Below, piece after piece: positions 45,798-59,721 of a DNA stretch of 64,000 bases. The stretch is from Durusdinium trenchii (Eukaryota; Sar; Dinophyceae; Suessiales; Symbiodiniaceae). Where the stretch lies: contig CAXAMN010000001.1 in the NCBI GenBank assembly GCA_963970005.1, positions 624,553 to 688,552 of the forward strand. The letters run 5' to 3'. Each line of letters starts with the position of its first letter. Position 1 is the first letter of the stretch. Made by a program: the position numbers and the translations under genes. The notes under the pieces were generated by a model, which did not search any database, had not been told where the DNA came from, and saw only the letters and a program-made list of their open reading frames with translations.

Positions 45798-46399
45798 CTA
45801 TTCATTGGGAGTGAGTCTGCTGATTTGAGTGATATCATTAAAAGCATACAAAAGCAAGGGGCATGTTCTGTCATCTGGATGAGCTGTGTCAATAACATGT
45901 GTCTAGATTCTAGATCTCACAGGTTCTTCATTGCTGAGGCAAGTTCAAACCAATGTTACAATGTCAAATGATCTTCAACCAGTGGGTGAGTCTACATATA
46001 CATCCTTGGCTGGCATATACGTGTGACATGACATCTAAGGGGAAGGGGTTTCACTTTGGAACCTTCAAGAAGATAACAAAAATCCTAGTGGCGTATTTTT
46101 GTGTATTGCATATATTCAATATACTGTATGTATCAAGGTGTTTGCAGGCTTCGTGCACCCGCATTCTTCCACTCGGCAAACAAGTCTATCAAGGCGAGGC
46201 TATGGACCGGGATCGGTGATTGGTGCTCAGGATCATCGATTTGCAGATGGAACGGCGAGAAAGATACATGAACGGCGGTGCCTGTTTTCTGGGTTCAAGA
46301 ATTACTGTATGAACTATGGTAGAGCGATCTGACGATATGATTTGTATTTCATATGTATATACATTATATTTGAGAGATACTACTGTATTATGGACATTC

Positions 46400-46609
46400 T
46401 CAAATCAAGGTATATATATATATTGTAAGCTCTCCGAGGCTCATGCCATAGTGAAGGGCTCCTGAGCCGTCGGACTGGAGCTGTCTCCAAGCACCCGGAT
46501 CCTTGAAGAGATTTTGGCCCCTGGCCTGGGGCGGTCCAAATGAATCCTCCAAGACCACCAGGTAGAAGAACATCATCAAGTAGTCATAAGTAGTCTTCAA
46601 GTATTCCAT
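46400..46609 (-). CDS. Candidate exon with ATG, unknown product
   Basis: The ATG at 46609 is followed by a hydrophobic stretch (YDYLMMFFYLVVLED) and then PGAWRQLQSDGSGALHYG. The composition is coding-like to about 46440, where it runs into a (TA)n tract. No donor was identified. Function unknown. Confidence 0.27.
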   Translation of the reverse strand: MEYLKTTYDYLMMFFYLVVLEDSFGPPQARGQNLFKDPGAWRQLQSDGSGALHYGMSLGELTIYIYTLI

Positions 46610-49160
46610 TGCTTTTGTCAGTTTTTGCAGTTTCCCAACCGATCAAGCGGGTATGGGGTAGCTAGATCCGGTTCATCGGAGCTGCTCAGTCTGGGGTAGA
46701 CATGTTGCTTCAAGATCGGCCAAAAGACCAAGAGAGAGAGAGAGAGAGAACAATATTTTTGAAAAAATACATTACTGCAATTACTGCAATGTGTATCATT
46801 GTTAGAAATGATCTGTACACTTTCTGGACCCTGTAACTATTGGATGTTTAACTAACTATTTATATAAGCGTATCGTTCACTAGGGGTCTGATAGCTACTA
46901 ATCAACCAGGAAGCAAACTACCTTTGAGGGTTCAAGTAGCACACCCGCTGAAAGTCAAGCTTCATGTGGTCTCCAAGCATCACTTATTGGAGAAGAAAGC
47001 GTTTAGAATATGGGTACACCTGGTCACACGCAACAAACACCCTACTGAAAGGAATAAGACTAGGACTAAACCCGCCTCTGCCCCTCCGTCCTTGCGGCGT
47101 TTGAGCGGCGTGCTAAAGGCATCGCCTGAGCCCTCCTTCTCGGCGGCCTCACGGTGACGGGTCACATCCGAGTGACGTCAGCCAGTGACGGGTGCGTCAC
47201 GGACGAAGGGGTTGGCGAGAATGTTGAAAGAAGCGACTCATATATATATATATAAATATAATATATATGTTCAAGTGGACCTCAAAAAACATGTTCCAAT
47301 TCATGGGATCGCTGGAGTTGTTCGTTCACATTTTTCTGATCTGAGTGATACATATTATTTATGGTGCCTGACCCCTCTTGGATCTGATCAGCTTCGATCT
47401 GACTTTCCTTCCCGGTCGGGGCCAAGCTGCTCGGCCATAAGGCTCCGTTGAACTGCTGGGGGACGGGGACGCCTACTTTGGGCAGAAGGATTGCCAAAAA
47501 ACTCAGCGTTTCAGCTGCACATCATTCTGAAACGTTTCTCTCCAGCCTCGGGGCGATGACACAAGAGAGCCCACAACGCGGCATCCAGCGTCTCGAGACA
47601 AGGTGGAGGCACCTGAAACGCAGTGCAAGATGGTGGTACTGTTTGACAAACAGTGGCACGTTGAATCCTAATGTTTTTGTTGGCAAACACAACAAAGTAT
47701 CATTATATATAGTATAAAAATATATGCAAAATAATGCAATTGTTTTTTGTTACATGTCTGAGCATGTCTGAGTTGTGTAATCAGTGCTGTCCCTTCTCAA
47801 ACTAAATCAACATAAATCGCAAACCATATACGTATACTAAAGGCCATAAACATCGACATCTGGTTGTGCTTCTGGCCCAGCTACCCTCCAAGCCTCAACA
47901 TTGTCGTAGACGTGACGTTTGCAGGGACAAACAGTGGCAAACTCATTGGCCATAGTCCAACAAAGACATGTCTGTTTGTCGTGTAGAATCCAAGTACACC
48001 CATCTTTGCATCACCTGAATGGGTCAGTACCTACCCGTTCGAACTCACTAATAGCTAGCCTCTCAAACTTTCCCCGCCTCTGGTTGACGTCCCTCCCACC
48101 AGCTTGCCAACGATGCTCTTGCTTTGGTATATAGGTGCTACCCGACTGAAAACATGTCCCTCACGAAACATGGACAGTTCCTACGAGTTGAAGTGAACAC
48201 GATGCCCGCTGCGCGCAGGGATTCTGATCTTCGGATCTGTGATGAAACCCCGGTCGAAAAGATGCGACATGCGACCTGCCGCTCCCAGGGTTTGGCCTGT
48301 GGGCGGAAGTCCTGCAAGAAGGGAATGCAGCCAGCTTCATGAAGCCTCCCGCATCCGCGCTGAGAGGGACTGAAGATGATCATTCCGTGTGAAGAGTGTG
48401 ACGTATATAGCAATATCATGCAATATCAAACAACAATGCTTTTGCAGTGGGAGCATACTCTTTCCGAGTTTTGCTGTTTTGGTGCTTGTCCTCTTATTTG
48501 GGCAAATAGTGACAAGGAGCCAGCTCATAAAGTGTATTCTGCCAACGGCTCAATCTTGAGAATTCTTAAATAATTATGCACTTCCCGCTCTCTGCAATTG
48601 CCAACCAACAGCGATGGTGAAATCCTCGCTGCAATGCAACAAATGGATCAATCTGTGCATGCACAAACTATGCCCTCAAATCTTTGCAACAACGCCTTTC
48701 ACCTGAGGCATATGTACAGTACTGAGCCATGGATCTTCCCACGTGTAAGGCAAGAACACTTACTACAGCTATCCCAATCTTCTGGAGCACTGGAACGTTG
48801 CCTCTGGAAACTGACTTGATGTGCGCCTGGTTGTATCCTGACCGTGAGCCAAGCGCCCCAGAAGCTTCAAGGCAACGTTGAGCAGTTCAGGTTCTGAGTC
48901 CTGGGCCCCACGATGCCCTTGCAATCGGCAGAATAAGGAACCCAATCAATCAAACTCACAATGTCAATGTCTTTCAGGAACACGTGTTGTGTGGATGACT
49001 GTGGAAATGAGTATCGTCCTGGACATGTTGCTAAATGTGAATGGTATCCTGGCAAATCAAGAAGCCGTGTCTGGCAAAAGGAAATGTGCAAAACAACTCA
49101 CAAAAGAAAAGGCAAAACATGAGAAACTCGGTGAACAAGCAGCCAGCAACAGTGAGCTGC
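46610..49160. other. No firmly supported gene
   Basis: Two minus-strand stretches look coding-like: 47062-47175 (basic/acidic, HREAAEKEGSGDAFSTPLKR) with donor GCGG|GTTTAG, and about 48170-48357 after the strong acceptor CAGTCCCTCTCAG, where two frames compete. (GA)n lies at 46731-46749 and (TA)n at 47240. Confidence 0.25.
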
Positions 49161-49655
49161 GCCCCAAGTTGAGCCCTTTGGCCGCGAAACCCACGAAGGA
49201 ACCGAGGCGAAGGAGATCGAGGCGAAACCGAAGCATTTTCACGATCGGGTCGGGGGTGGGTGATGGATGACACTGATTCACCAACCTCGATTCACCTTTG
49301 GTTGGGCCCATTTCTGGCCGGTTGGGCTGTTGGTCAACCCCAGTTCATCACGGAAATCCAGGTAAAACTTCCAAGATCGGGGGGCGTTAGTCGTGTTTTT
49401 TTAACCCCCGGATGTTCCTCTCGTGCATCAAATTGGATGATCGGCAGTCCTGCCGGTCGTTCAGCCAATGCAGCACCAGCTGTGGCAGGCCAGGGATCTC
49501 CAAAGCTACCTCAACGGTCTGTCGATGACGATCTTAGGGAACTTGAGGCTCCACTAAGCCGACTGTTCAAAGCCAACATGATTGTGATTATCGTTCCGTA
49601 CTCAAGGGAATGCAACAGGATGATCGTCCATCCTCATTTACCAAACATTGTATAG
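49161..49655 (+). CDS. Two candidate exons, unknown product
   Basis: The first (about 49161-49254) reads APQVEPFGRETHEGTEAKEI and ends at the strong donor GGGG|GTGGGT. The second, from 49474 after the acceptor CAGCCAATGCAG, reads APAVAGQGSPKLPQRSVDDD then LRELEAPLSRLFKANM. The phases agree. The 3' end is not defined and no family is recognised. Confidence 0.3.
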
Positions 49656-49908
49656 TACAAACTGAATGGCCATAGCCATGGACCATGCCAACAAACAAAA
49701 ACAGCAAAGCTGTCACAATAAGCGACTGCTTGTTGCCCACCCACCATCAACCGTGATGTGATGCAAGACCCCAAAACAAAACGTACTGATAGTACTAAGC
49801 AGTCCGAAACAAAAACAACATAATTAAACAAAAAACATCCATTAAAAAAGGTCCAACAGTTAAAGAGATCATGCTCCCCTCATCGAAGTGGGGCACATCC
49901 CAACTTAC

Positions 49909-52900
49909 TTGTCTATCTTGAGTTGAATTCGCACAGCCTCAGGGACTGGCGTGATTCCGCTGTGTAAGATATTTGGAATTGGACTTTTGGATTCACAATT
50001 CTCAGATCCCTGGAACTCCGGAATCCGGCTGGGGCGAGCGATGGAGTGCCTCAGGCGGCAAGATGCCCAGCTCCAGCTTTGAGCCGAGAGCCTGCCATCG
50101 GTGTCGAAGCGAACTTGGGAAAAACCAGTCCCGAACTGGTTGCGATCTAGCTGCGATCTATAGCTATCTGTAGCATTTTATCCGGTGAAATCTCATTGGA
50201 CATGTGCACAAACTGAGAGAGGAACGTACATGAGAATCCATTGGGTCCTCTTTCATGTTGAAACTTGAAAAACACCTGATCCTCTCGACTTCTTTAAGGT
50301 TTTGTATACGATGTTCTGTTCTGGTTGGAGTTTTCAAAATTGTTTGAACTACTACACATGAAAGCAATATTTGGATTTCGTCTGTATGGTCTTCCTACTA
50401 CGAGTGAAGTTTGAAAGTCCCTGGTTGTGAAATGCACTCACTCTACCATGCAGTACCTATTGTTGCATACTCGTTGCAAATAGTCCCTGGTTAATCATCC
50501 CACTCAACCCGGCTGGCTGATGCATTTTCTCTGCAGTTGCAAGGAACTCTGGTGGTGTGGTAACACCTCTGACTAAATGAACTGACAAACAGCAAATCAA
50601 AGTGATCTAATGTAATTCAGTTGCACCTCCCATACATCCCTCAATCATCCGACAAGGTGACTCGTTTGGACATGTCAAATGTATAGATCACCTGTGACCC
50701 AATGGGCAACGACTTTAATAAGTCCAGCATACAGTCCAATCTTGTACCCAAGCAGCTTGTAAACAAAAGTCCTCCAGCCCAGCATTCGATTTCGCCACAC
50801 CTTCTTGCCCTGAAACATCGGCTCCGCTGAAGCCTTCAGAGCTCTGTCTCGGATCTCCGGAAGGCGCTTGGGCGAGAGCTTCGCGGCCTCGACCCCCGTT
50901 TTCCACTTCGTCACATCCCGATCCGGCCCGTTTGTGGGTTCATAGTTCGATGTGAGCCAAGTTGCGTCTGGAATCAAAGAACATTTAGATGGTTGTTGGA
51001 TGGCCATGTTAGGTGTATAGACATCCAGAACATGCTCTTGAGTATTTCTGTGAAAAAGGAATTCGATTGATAGAATCATAGACATCAGCTGCATTATACG
51101 TCTAAGTATGCTAGGCTACCATCTACATTTTACATGCAGCACATGGAGGACGTTCCAAAGACACAAAGCACGGTGGCATCGATTTTCATATAATCCCCAC
51201 ACACACACACAATTCCGGCATCCAAGCGGGTATTGTTGTGTTTGTTTTGCCATGATGATACGTACAGGTCTAGGAGGTTTCTCGTTGGGTCTAAAAGCAT
51301 TTCAGCTTCAACGATTGGAGTCAGCAAATTGAGCCACAAGAAATCACTCTGACAGAAGAAAAGACGGGCCTTACGGCTGCCTTGTCCACCTAACTTTTTG
51401 ATGGATTTAGGCCAAGGGGGTTTACACAAAGTACAAATCAACACGTCATAGCAAAGTGTCGGACTCCCATGATCTCCCATGATTCTTCATGTATTCCCAA
51501 GATATCCCAAGTGGTGGATTTGTATATGTGCGATCAAATATCACTGATCATTGCCCGTATACATCTGATTTGGTCGAAGTCGTGACATCCATGATTTGAG
51601 CTCCCCAACCAGCTCAAGACCTGCGAGCAGGGCAGGGCGGGCGGCGCGGATGGAGGAACATCGGAAGTGTCACGACATTCGATGTTTGCTCATCTCGGAC
51701 TGGGCCAATAGCAAAACCGTCATTAGGGGCGCTCCGATTATTTTTAATGGAAAAACGACCTCCGTTTCTCAAGGGACTTTTTTGCAAACCAAATTATAAC
51801 AGTGCTGATCAGCTCCATTAAGTTAATTGAAGTTGGACACCCTTCCACTATTTCCAAGCCTGCTGTGTGGCTGCTCGACATTGTTTCCGGTGCCATAGCA
51901 TCGACATAAGCACGTGTTTGCGTTCAGTGTAGCGAAATGCACAGGCGAGTCCCGTGTGGCGGCATTCCTCATGTCTCCGAACTAGTAAGCCACTGATCCT
52001 GCGATTCTCTGTGTCGGATCCTGTTGTCTATCAAACACATTTGGACATAGGACCTGACTGACGGTGAAACCGCAACCAACAGACCATCCTACATTCACCT
52101 CATGAGCTTCATGTTGCCTCATCATTTAGAGCTGCCCTTGATGAAGGGTATATACACACTCACCCCACCCGAGTGTCCTGAGCAACAAACAGCCCCAAGA
52201 TAAGGACCCTGCCAAGTAGAGAGGAACGGTCTAAGATCAAGCTCTGCTGGCCACCATCTGGATTTGTGACTATACTTAATCAACCCCGAATATGGAGACA
52301 TGGACTACACAACTGTGTTTTGTTTCTTTCCCCAAGTGTGGCTTCTTACTTTTTACCAGGCCCTTCCCGCTCCTCGACCTCCTGCCGCTCCCTGCTCACA
52401 CCAATTCCCTCACACCAACTGACATACACCAACTCACACACACACTTATATACTCACACCAACTCACTCACACTAACTTACTCAGACCAGCTCGCTCACA
52501 GCAACTTACTCACACCAGCTTGCTCACACCAACTTACAGTGCTCACATCAAACATGTGCCCATGGAAGCAAACCTGGAAATGCCCTATGAAAAGGCTCGT
52601 GAACCAGCGCTAGAGCTGCTCAGGATCTAGATCTGACATCATCTGACAAATCCTAGTCCTGCAGAAAGCTTCGCAGTGACACAGCTATGCCCTCATCATC
52701 CTCATTGTTATTTCAGTCTTGCATGTCAGGGGCCACAAAGGCCTTGATGGGCCTTTAGAGAAACACAAAGCTGCCGCAAACCAAGAGCGTTGGCGCAGAA
52801 TCCCTTTCTTTGCAACGAACCGATGTGCGACTCAGGTCAACTACTCAGGATTGGAGCGAGCACCGCTCACTGTAGTTGTCGAAGGGTATTGTTCAACTCC

Positions 52901-54462
52901 TTGAAACAAAACGCAAACACAGGGACTTCAAGCAAGTGCGGAGATAAACGTTGTTTAGCAATGTTTAGCACAATGATATATAGTTGGGGCCTTGTGATCC
53001 CAAACATGACCTTTACGAAGTTGTTCAATACATGTCATATCCCGCATGCCATGTATGGAGCGGGGGACCTTCAATTTCATAAGCTGCGACCAAGATTCGG
53101 CTTGTTTCTGCATAAACTGTGTGGACCTGCCCGCGCCAAAGTCGATGAATGCAGGAGCAGTGCAGGAGCAAAGACTCGATTGGATGTCACCAGCTGAACA
53201 AGCTGCCTTGCAAAGTGCACTGAACAGCGGGGCGATGCACTGTCCACTTTGGAATCACTCCTTCAAATCCTTTCAATTTGTCGAGGTTGCACGGAATCAG
53301 GGATGGAACCAGGATGTTGCTCCACTTCTAAGACGATCAAACCGATGGTTGCATTTCGTGTCACACCAGGCTTTCGTGCGCCCTTGAGAGGTCGAAGTCT
53401 CCCTCTTTTCTGAGCCACCAGTGATGATTGCTAGGCAAAATGACTCACCAGTCATCCTCCCCTAGTCCAAACACCAAGCTTGTGTAGCTTGCGCCTCTGG
53501 TCGGTGGCTTCCAACCTGCAGAGTTGAGATCAACGAGCCCCTTTTAGAGCGCAGGGATCAGTGATTCGCAATGGGCAGATAGATGCCCGGTGGAACTGGC
53601 AGATCTGGACGGATCCCGGAGGCGGATCCCGGATGTCTGCCGAGCCAGCGGAACAGACATACTAAACAGACATACTACATTGCAGCTTGCATGCTATTAT
53701 ATGCTATGTATATATATATATATACAATTATAATCAATTATATACATACTATTACAATAGACCGGTTTGGAGCTTACGTACAAACAAAACAAATTGCGCT
53801 CATCCTCTACTTTAACTTTGCGTGAAACGTTCCAAAAAGCCCATCCGGTCAGGTTCGGATTACGCCTTTGCCACATAGATGTGGGCTGCCCTCCGGACAT
53901 CACCGAGGTGAGTCGTGAGAGCTCCTCGGCGCATCATGCCGGCATGAATTAAGACGGATCAAACACAACATCCGCAGGTTTGGTGAGGCAGTTGAAACAT
54001 GTTGAAACCCATACGATCCAAGTTTGTACGGTGAGGCTTTTGCGATGCCTCTTCGGTGGCCGGCGTGCACACGGACGACTGTGAGGCACTGGCTATCCCA
54101 CCAAGCCCTGTGGTGAGCTTAAGCAAGCTTAGCCGTCGCATGCCCGCTAGCTTTGGTGACTACATCCAAACTAACTATATAGACTAGCTCCCTTGGCCAC
54201 AGTCCCACACCAACACGACACATGATATTTCAATATAGTTCAAACAAGCCATCTCAGATCTCAGCCCAATACCAGCCTTATACCACCTGAATCTCTCCCA
54301 AAGATCCACATGGACAAGCACTCCTCCAGATTCTCCCGGGTCTCATCCACCAGACTCACCAATCTGTCCTGACTCAGCCGAGAGCGCTTGACATTCCTAG
54401 CTTCAAGAGGATTCTGTTCGAGAGTCAACCAAGCTGATGGGGTCACATCCATGGCCCAAATG
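49909..54462 (-). CDS. Three-exon gene fragment, unknown function
   Basis: Exon 54462-54287 runs from acceptor GGCGACCCAG to donor ATTCAG|GTGGTA and is helical (SRLSQDRLVSLVDETRENLE). Exon 50967-50692 runs from acceptor TTTGATTCCAG to donor GTCACAG|GTGATC and reads GPDRDVTKWKTGVEAAKLSP, with a hydrophobic tail (KLLGYKIGLYAGLIKVVAHW). Exon 50146-49909 ends at the perfect donor GACAA|GTAAGT and reads NQFGTGFSQVRFDTDGRLSA. Joins split codons consistently (1+2 each time). Other exons may lie in the 3.3-kb first intron. No domain is recognised. Confidence 0.4.
52382..52545 (+). repeat. Minisatellite CTCACACCAACTTA
   Basis: About ten imperfect 13-16 bp units of CTCACACCAACT(CA/TA). It encodes a repetitive Thr/His/Leu frame that I do not regard as a gene. 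Confidence 0.8.
53046..53387 (+). CDS. Possible coding exon, unknown product
   Basis: An ATG-led frame of 113 codons whose second half is protein-like (SPAEQAALQSALNSG, VEVARNQGWNQDVAPLLRR) and ends in TGA. No splice pair or family was identified. Confidence 0.25.
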   Translation: MPCMERGTFNFISCDQDSACFCINCVDLPAPKSMNAGAVQEQRLDWMSPAEQAALQSALNSGAMHCPLWNHSFKSFQFVEVARNQGWNQDVAPLLRRSNRWLHFVSHQAFVRP

Positions 54463-56437
54463 CTGGGTCGCCACAAGAACAACCAACACTAGCATGTCCT
54501 GTGGTCCTTGCTAGTCCCTCATCCTGCCTCGTCCTGATGGACTTCCCTAGCTGCTATAGCCGGTCTGACAGGTTGGAAACTGTGTGGTTCCTGGTGGTCA
54601 CTCAAATGAAAAAAGAGAGGATCCACGCCAGCACTTTGTCGTCTTGAAGGTATGGTCTTTTTTGCTGAAGATCTCTCATAAGAACATTCACCATCTCACA
54701 GCACTGAGTCATTGGAAATCGAGAGGCCCCAAAAATCCTGCATTGATCTCCACAGCCGATGTAGAAGAGTCCCACATGCAGAAGTCTACGAAGAACCGTT
54801 TGGCTGTTGGGGCATGTTGGGGCATTTAGCTAGCAGCTAACCGTGCCGTGCCCCGGAAACAAACCTACAAAAGGCCGGTTTGCAGGAGGACCCTACCGTC
54901 ACCCCAGCCTCAAGCTCTTTGCACTGTGCCGTGACATGGGCTGCCAACACCTGCAGTTTGGCACATGTCACAATGTCAATGTCTATGGTGTCGGGTCTTT
55001 GAAAGGCTGGCGGCTCTTGTTGAACATGTACATGTATGTTGAACATGCACAAGTATGCATGGATTCATGAGGCATAAAGTCAAAACTTTTTCGTACGTCG
55101 GTTGCGTCCTCAAATCGGCGCAATACGTGTCTTGAGCTTCCCACAAGTTTTGCAATTTGTTTTGTAATACTTCTGGGGTTGGTTGGTGAACAGAACATAA
55201 CAGAACCCCCAGGTGAATCTATCTAGATCAGTGGTTTAGGGTTGACATTGAGTATGTAGACTCATTGCATTCGCTTGCGTAGGCGGGTACAATGAACACA
55301 TCGCGTTGCAGACTTCAGACAAACAAAGTACAGTATATGCTTGGTAGCCATGTTCATCAAACGCTGTAGGATCAGGTGCGGATCGAATTACCAAGTCCAA
55401 TGTTCGCAGGTGTGGACGGTCAATATCGGTCTGTCACACTTCGTTTTTAAAGGGCTTCTTCCCTTACGATGTTTACACTGCATATGGAAAAAACACACGA
55501 TTGGAAATTGATTTCAAGTACAATTGGTTGCTGGAAGCGGTGTTCCAATGTGTTCCACATTCCACACTATTGTGTAGCTGCACAAGGCCAAGATTGGCCG
55601 TTTTAGCTGAACAATGCTCAACAATACGTTTCAATGAAAGTAAATCTGTGACCTGCCAGATGAAACCCTTGAAAGGATGACCCTAAAGGCGGGAGCCGAC
55701 GGGAGCCCCTCACATACCAAAAACATCCCGGAATCACGGTATCTTCATCGAAATGGAGGAGTGGTTCTGAATTCAAACGCATCAACTCCCTGGTCAATTG
55801 AGTCAATAGTCAATAGCCAAAAAACATGAAACTACAGTAAACGTTAAACAAACACCCAGGTGGAGGGGCTGCGCATGTCTAAGCTTTGTCCAAACGTTGC
55901 TTGTTTCCCACCGAAGAACACAAATGATCGAACATTGAACAACTTTAGGCAAGAAAACTACTGTGCATCTTGTGGTGGAAAAGAGTGGAAACAGACGTAC
56001 CATGCCTCATATTGCTAAGTTTGGGGTGATGTTGATCTTACACGATAATTTTCAAAGTTGCAGTAGCCTTTGTGCAAAGAGGGTCTGGCTTGTCCAAACA
56101 CCTGGATGGGACAAAAGACACATATTTATCGAATAATATGACATTTCTCAAAACAATTGATGAGAAAGATGCCCACACATATTGAAAGGTAAGACCATGG
56201 CAAACCACAGAACTGCAAATTGGAGCAAGGCTGCTTACCACAGCAAAGGAAAACCTCGAGATAAGTTTGCCCCTACCCTTCGAACCACTTTATTGATCGC
56301 TCGTTTCCGTGCCTGGCCGGGGACCCAGGGGGTCAGGAGATCCGCCGGCGGCAGCCTGGCTGAAAACACGTCGCTGAACATCAACGGGGCTTGGGGACCC
56401 CCAACATGACACCAACCTTATAGCAAAAGGAACCTAG
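54463..56437. other. No gene supported
   Basis: Scattered short frames. A GC-biased plus-strand patch near 56305-56408 (RSAGGSLAENTSLNINGAWG) ends in a stop and might be an exon. No domain or RNA gene. Confidence 0.28.
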
Positions 56438-56522
56438 TGGGAATGGCCTCCAACCTAATAGGAATGGCCTCCAACCTATATAATAGGAATGGCCTCCAAC
56501 CTAATAGGAATGGCCTCGAACC
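56438..56522 (-). repeat. GGTTGGAGGCC tandem repeat (inverse copy)
   Basis: Four units of GGAATGGCCTCCAACCTAATA type. The reverse complement carries AGGTTGGAGGCC, the motif of the 2423-2514 cluster. Confidence 0.8.
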
Positions 56523-58014
56523 AGACCCAAACAAGCACCACCACGTAAAAACTCCCAAGGTGTGCTACACGGGGAGAAACCCGAGTTCTGGATGTCAACT
56601 AAATACAACACAACTTACGACACAGCCCATGATGGTGAAGGGATAAATTGGACATCATTATTTTGTTAATCCCTCTCAAAGCACTTTGCAACCAAGGGGC
56701 ATTGAATTGTGAGTACAATATTGCTATCTGCATTCTCCACAGATCGGGTGGTAAGCTTCCAATCGCAACACACATTCGAACACACACACACACACCAGTC
56801 GATTCACTCCGGATTGAGATCATGCTAGATACCTTCAAGATAGTGTCTCAAAGTGAGATCTGTACGTAGTGCCCCAATGAGCTTATAGCAACCAACCTGC
56901 ACTCACAAATAATCTTCTCAAAGCTCTAGACAACACATGTGACGAGAAGTAGACAATTATTATTCCTCATGGTCTGCAAAACCATGAAATGGTTGGACAT
57001 GAAAGTAGAACCAAGAAGACACGAACTGCACCCCCTCGTGGAACCCTACGTGCCTCCAAACCTCCAGGTCACTAAACATTTGCAGGAGGAGCTCCTTTGT
57101 GGACTCAACATCAGCAGAATCATCACTGCTGTCTTTGGTTCTACAATATAGCACCCTGCATCACCGTGTGTAGGCGCCGCGCTACTTTCAGCTTTGAATG
57201 TTGATATTTTTGAATAACAATGAATAACTGAATAACCCAATTGGACCCAAGGCTACCATAGCTTCCAGTTGGGATTTTCAGACTGTGGGGAACCTACCAG
57301 CAAGAGATGACGCCGGCTACCAGCAGTGCTCCTCAGCTCGGCGACGGCTACCAGCACCCACCAGCAAAACGCCCTCATGCTCGGTCCTGGCACGGTCCGG
57401 AAACTGCGCCACTTTGCCAAACCTCCGAAGTGACCTCAACCGGTAGGGAATATTGGGGAAAAAGGTGAAAGGAGCTCAAGTGCTCCATGCGTATATAGGT
57501 TTCTTGTTGGACAGGTCACCACAGTCATTCAAGTCAATCCACAAGCCTCATGGGCTTGCTGCACCCTCCATGGCGCAGAACATGTCTCATGGACCAAAAC
57601 AAGACACTCAAAAGAAGGCAAGGTACCACAAGGACGGACTTGGTTCTTACCCCCGTGTACACCAACCAAACTTGATCAACGGGTACTGCCTCTCTTCACA
57701 GAAAGTCTATCATAGCATCCCACACAACCTCTTTGAACGCTCCCAGCACTCGGAAAAGGGCTGCTTTTCCAACAGCGGCCTCTGGATACAGGAACAGCCC
57801 TGGAGATCTCCCAGGCCAGGCAAAGAAGCCTCTTATGAAGGTCACATCGAGAAACGAGTCACAGAATGTCACTGATTTCAAACATGCAAACCGGCAAACC
57901 ATACTTCCAGGAAGAACCTTGAAAACATGCCGTTACATGACATTGATCCTGAGGTTTCAAGCGTCAAGACCGATCGAATCAGTTGTCTGCAATGTCTGCA
58001 AGATCACAGGATCA
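56523..58014. other. No gene supported
   Basis: A plus-strand frame at 57453-57875 is open but has no coding bias. A GC-rich patch at 57300-57420 is open on both strands. (CA)n lies at 56781-56793. Confidence 0.25.
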
Positions 58015-58177
58015 TCCGTCCTCGGTCATGGGTTCGGTTGCAGCATCTACATCCGTCAGCCACCTCTCCCTGGGGCACCCACCAGGGCTTTCCAACACCT
58101 TGCCAGGAACTTGAAGGCCTTCGCGGCATGCCAGGGCTTCGGAAGAAATCAGTCGTTCCACTCAGGGTCGAGTGGAT
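58015..58177 (-). CDS. Candidate terminal exon, unknown product
   Basis: The minus-strand frame VERLISSEALACREGLQVPG, then SPGGCPRERWLTDVDAATEP, has strong coding composition and ends in TGA. The acceptor is CCCTGAG. The longer plus-strand frame over the same bases looks like its shadow. Confidence 0.35.
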
Positions 58178-59666
58178 TTGCGGCGTCGAGTGGATTTCTC
58201 ACCTTTCCACCACCTGAATTTCTACATGGCAAGTGATTTGCGCAAGCTTAGATCGTTTTGACTCCATCAAAAAAGCACAAGTACCCATAACAAACACTCT
58301 AGAACCAGGAAGGTTACAGTACTGTATTAAGTGCATCCGATCTATGTATTCTACACCCAGCTCTTTGTGAACCGGAACATATAGCATGTGTCTCCCGGAA
58401 CGGACCCTGGTAGCCTCCCGAATCATCTCTTGGTCGCGGCATTGCTTCCAAGATCCCAGTGGCCAAAGCCTGTCGCAGTTTCATCAAGTTCAAGTGGTGC
58501 CAAGTCTTGACAAAATCTACATGTATAACTTGTCTAGAACCACTGGTGGATAAATATACCTTATATATCGTGGTTTCTCGGATGCACTGGGATATTGGAT
58601 TTGTAGCTTGGAAGTAAAAAAAATGAAGTCTACGGAGAAGTCCAGTCAGGGATCCCAAGGTGTGATCGAAGTATGTCCTTTTCCAATAGTGTGAGCACTG
58701 TGGGAACTTCGTTGTTGAAACCCGCAGCGGCGCAACCAGGTTTTCCGGCCTAAGGCAGAACAGTGGAAACGGGCTAAGGCTCTTGCCGAAGTAAAACAAC
58801 TGGTGACGAAGCTTTCATAACACTCAGTTGTTCACCTTCCCACATCGCACATCCTCTGCCCTACCCCAGTCAGAAAAAAACTGTGAACAACTTGACCAGA
58901 TGTTTGAAAGGTTTGCAGTATGTACGATACACCAACTCATTTCTGACAACTAAATGGAAGGGATTAATGAATTTACGCGTAAGGTGTGCGTGTTTGAAGC
59001 TGAAAAATCCTTTGACACGTCCGATGCTCGGTGATTTGGCTTGCCCACCTGGCCTGGCCATTTCATGCACCTCAAAGGAATTGAGAACAAACGAAGCAAA
59101 TCGTGCATCAGTCACCATATGCTAAACATCCCCAATCAATCCGTCGGCCCATCGAACACAGTCGCATGACACCAGAGTGGTGAGCCAAAGATGATGTGAG
59201 CCTGCAGTGGCCGAGGTTCTGTTCGACCCATCCAGCAGCTGTCGTTTTTTTCGAGGCCACCACGAAGCCAGGGTAGTCCTGGTCTGTGTTCTGGTGATCA
59301 GTGGATGGATGACATGTGTTCAGCAGATTTACCAAACCTCGACCACCCTACTTTCTATCTGAAAATAGTCTGCGTGAGGAGATATGTGGATGCAGACTGC
59401 TCTGGTTGCTGGGAGTTGCTGGTTGAAATGACCCAAAGGACACCTCACAAGAGAATGGTTACACCTGAAATCGGATGCTTGTGGACTCTTGTAGCGATGC
59501 TTGTTGGACACCTGATATTGAGGTGAAAGCCACTAGTTTGGCAATTTGTAGGGTAAAAGAACTCCACACCTGTCCTTATGACATCTTATGACTAGAATCT
59601 TGAATCTTGAGTGACATTTAGTCCACAGTAACAGTTTGGTCGTGGTCCAAACCCTCCAAAATGCAG

Positions 59667-59721
59667 GTTTGGTCCCGGGCTCTGACTGATGAAGAGGTCC
59701 GAAACACTTGGTGTTCAATGA
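59667..59721 (+). CDS. Candidate exon, end of LamG/jellyroll-type domain
   Basis: After the acceptor AAAATGCAG the plus frame reads VWSRALTDEEVRNTW. This matches the last strand of concanavalin A-like LamG-type domains (v.vW.RAL..eEv). No earlier strands of the fold were found in the window, and the 3' donor is unclear. Confidence 0.4.

Noticed and set aside
50020-50135. Alternative minus-strand frame SSLRHRWQALGSKLELG
   Set aside because: The overlapping frame has a perfect GTAAGT donor, a longer open run and phase agreement with the upstream exon, so this is a shadow.
57733-58236. 167-codon plus-strand open frame
   Set aside because: Composition is poor and the minus strand over its second half is much more coding-like.
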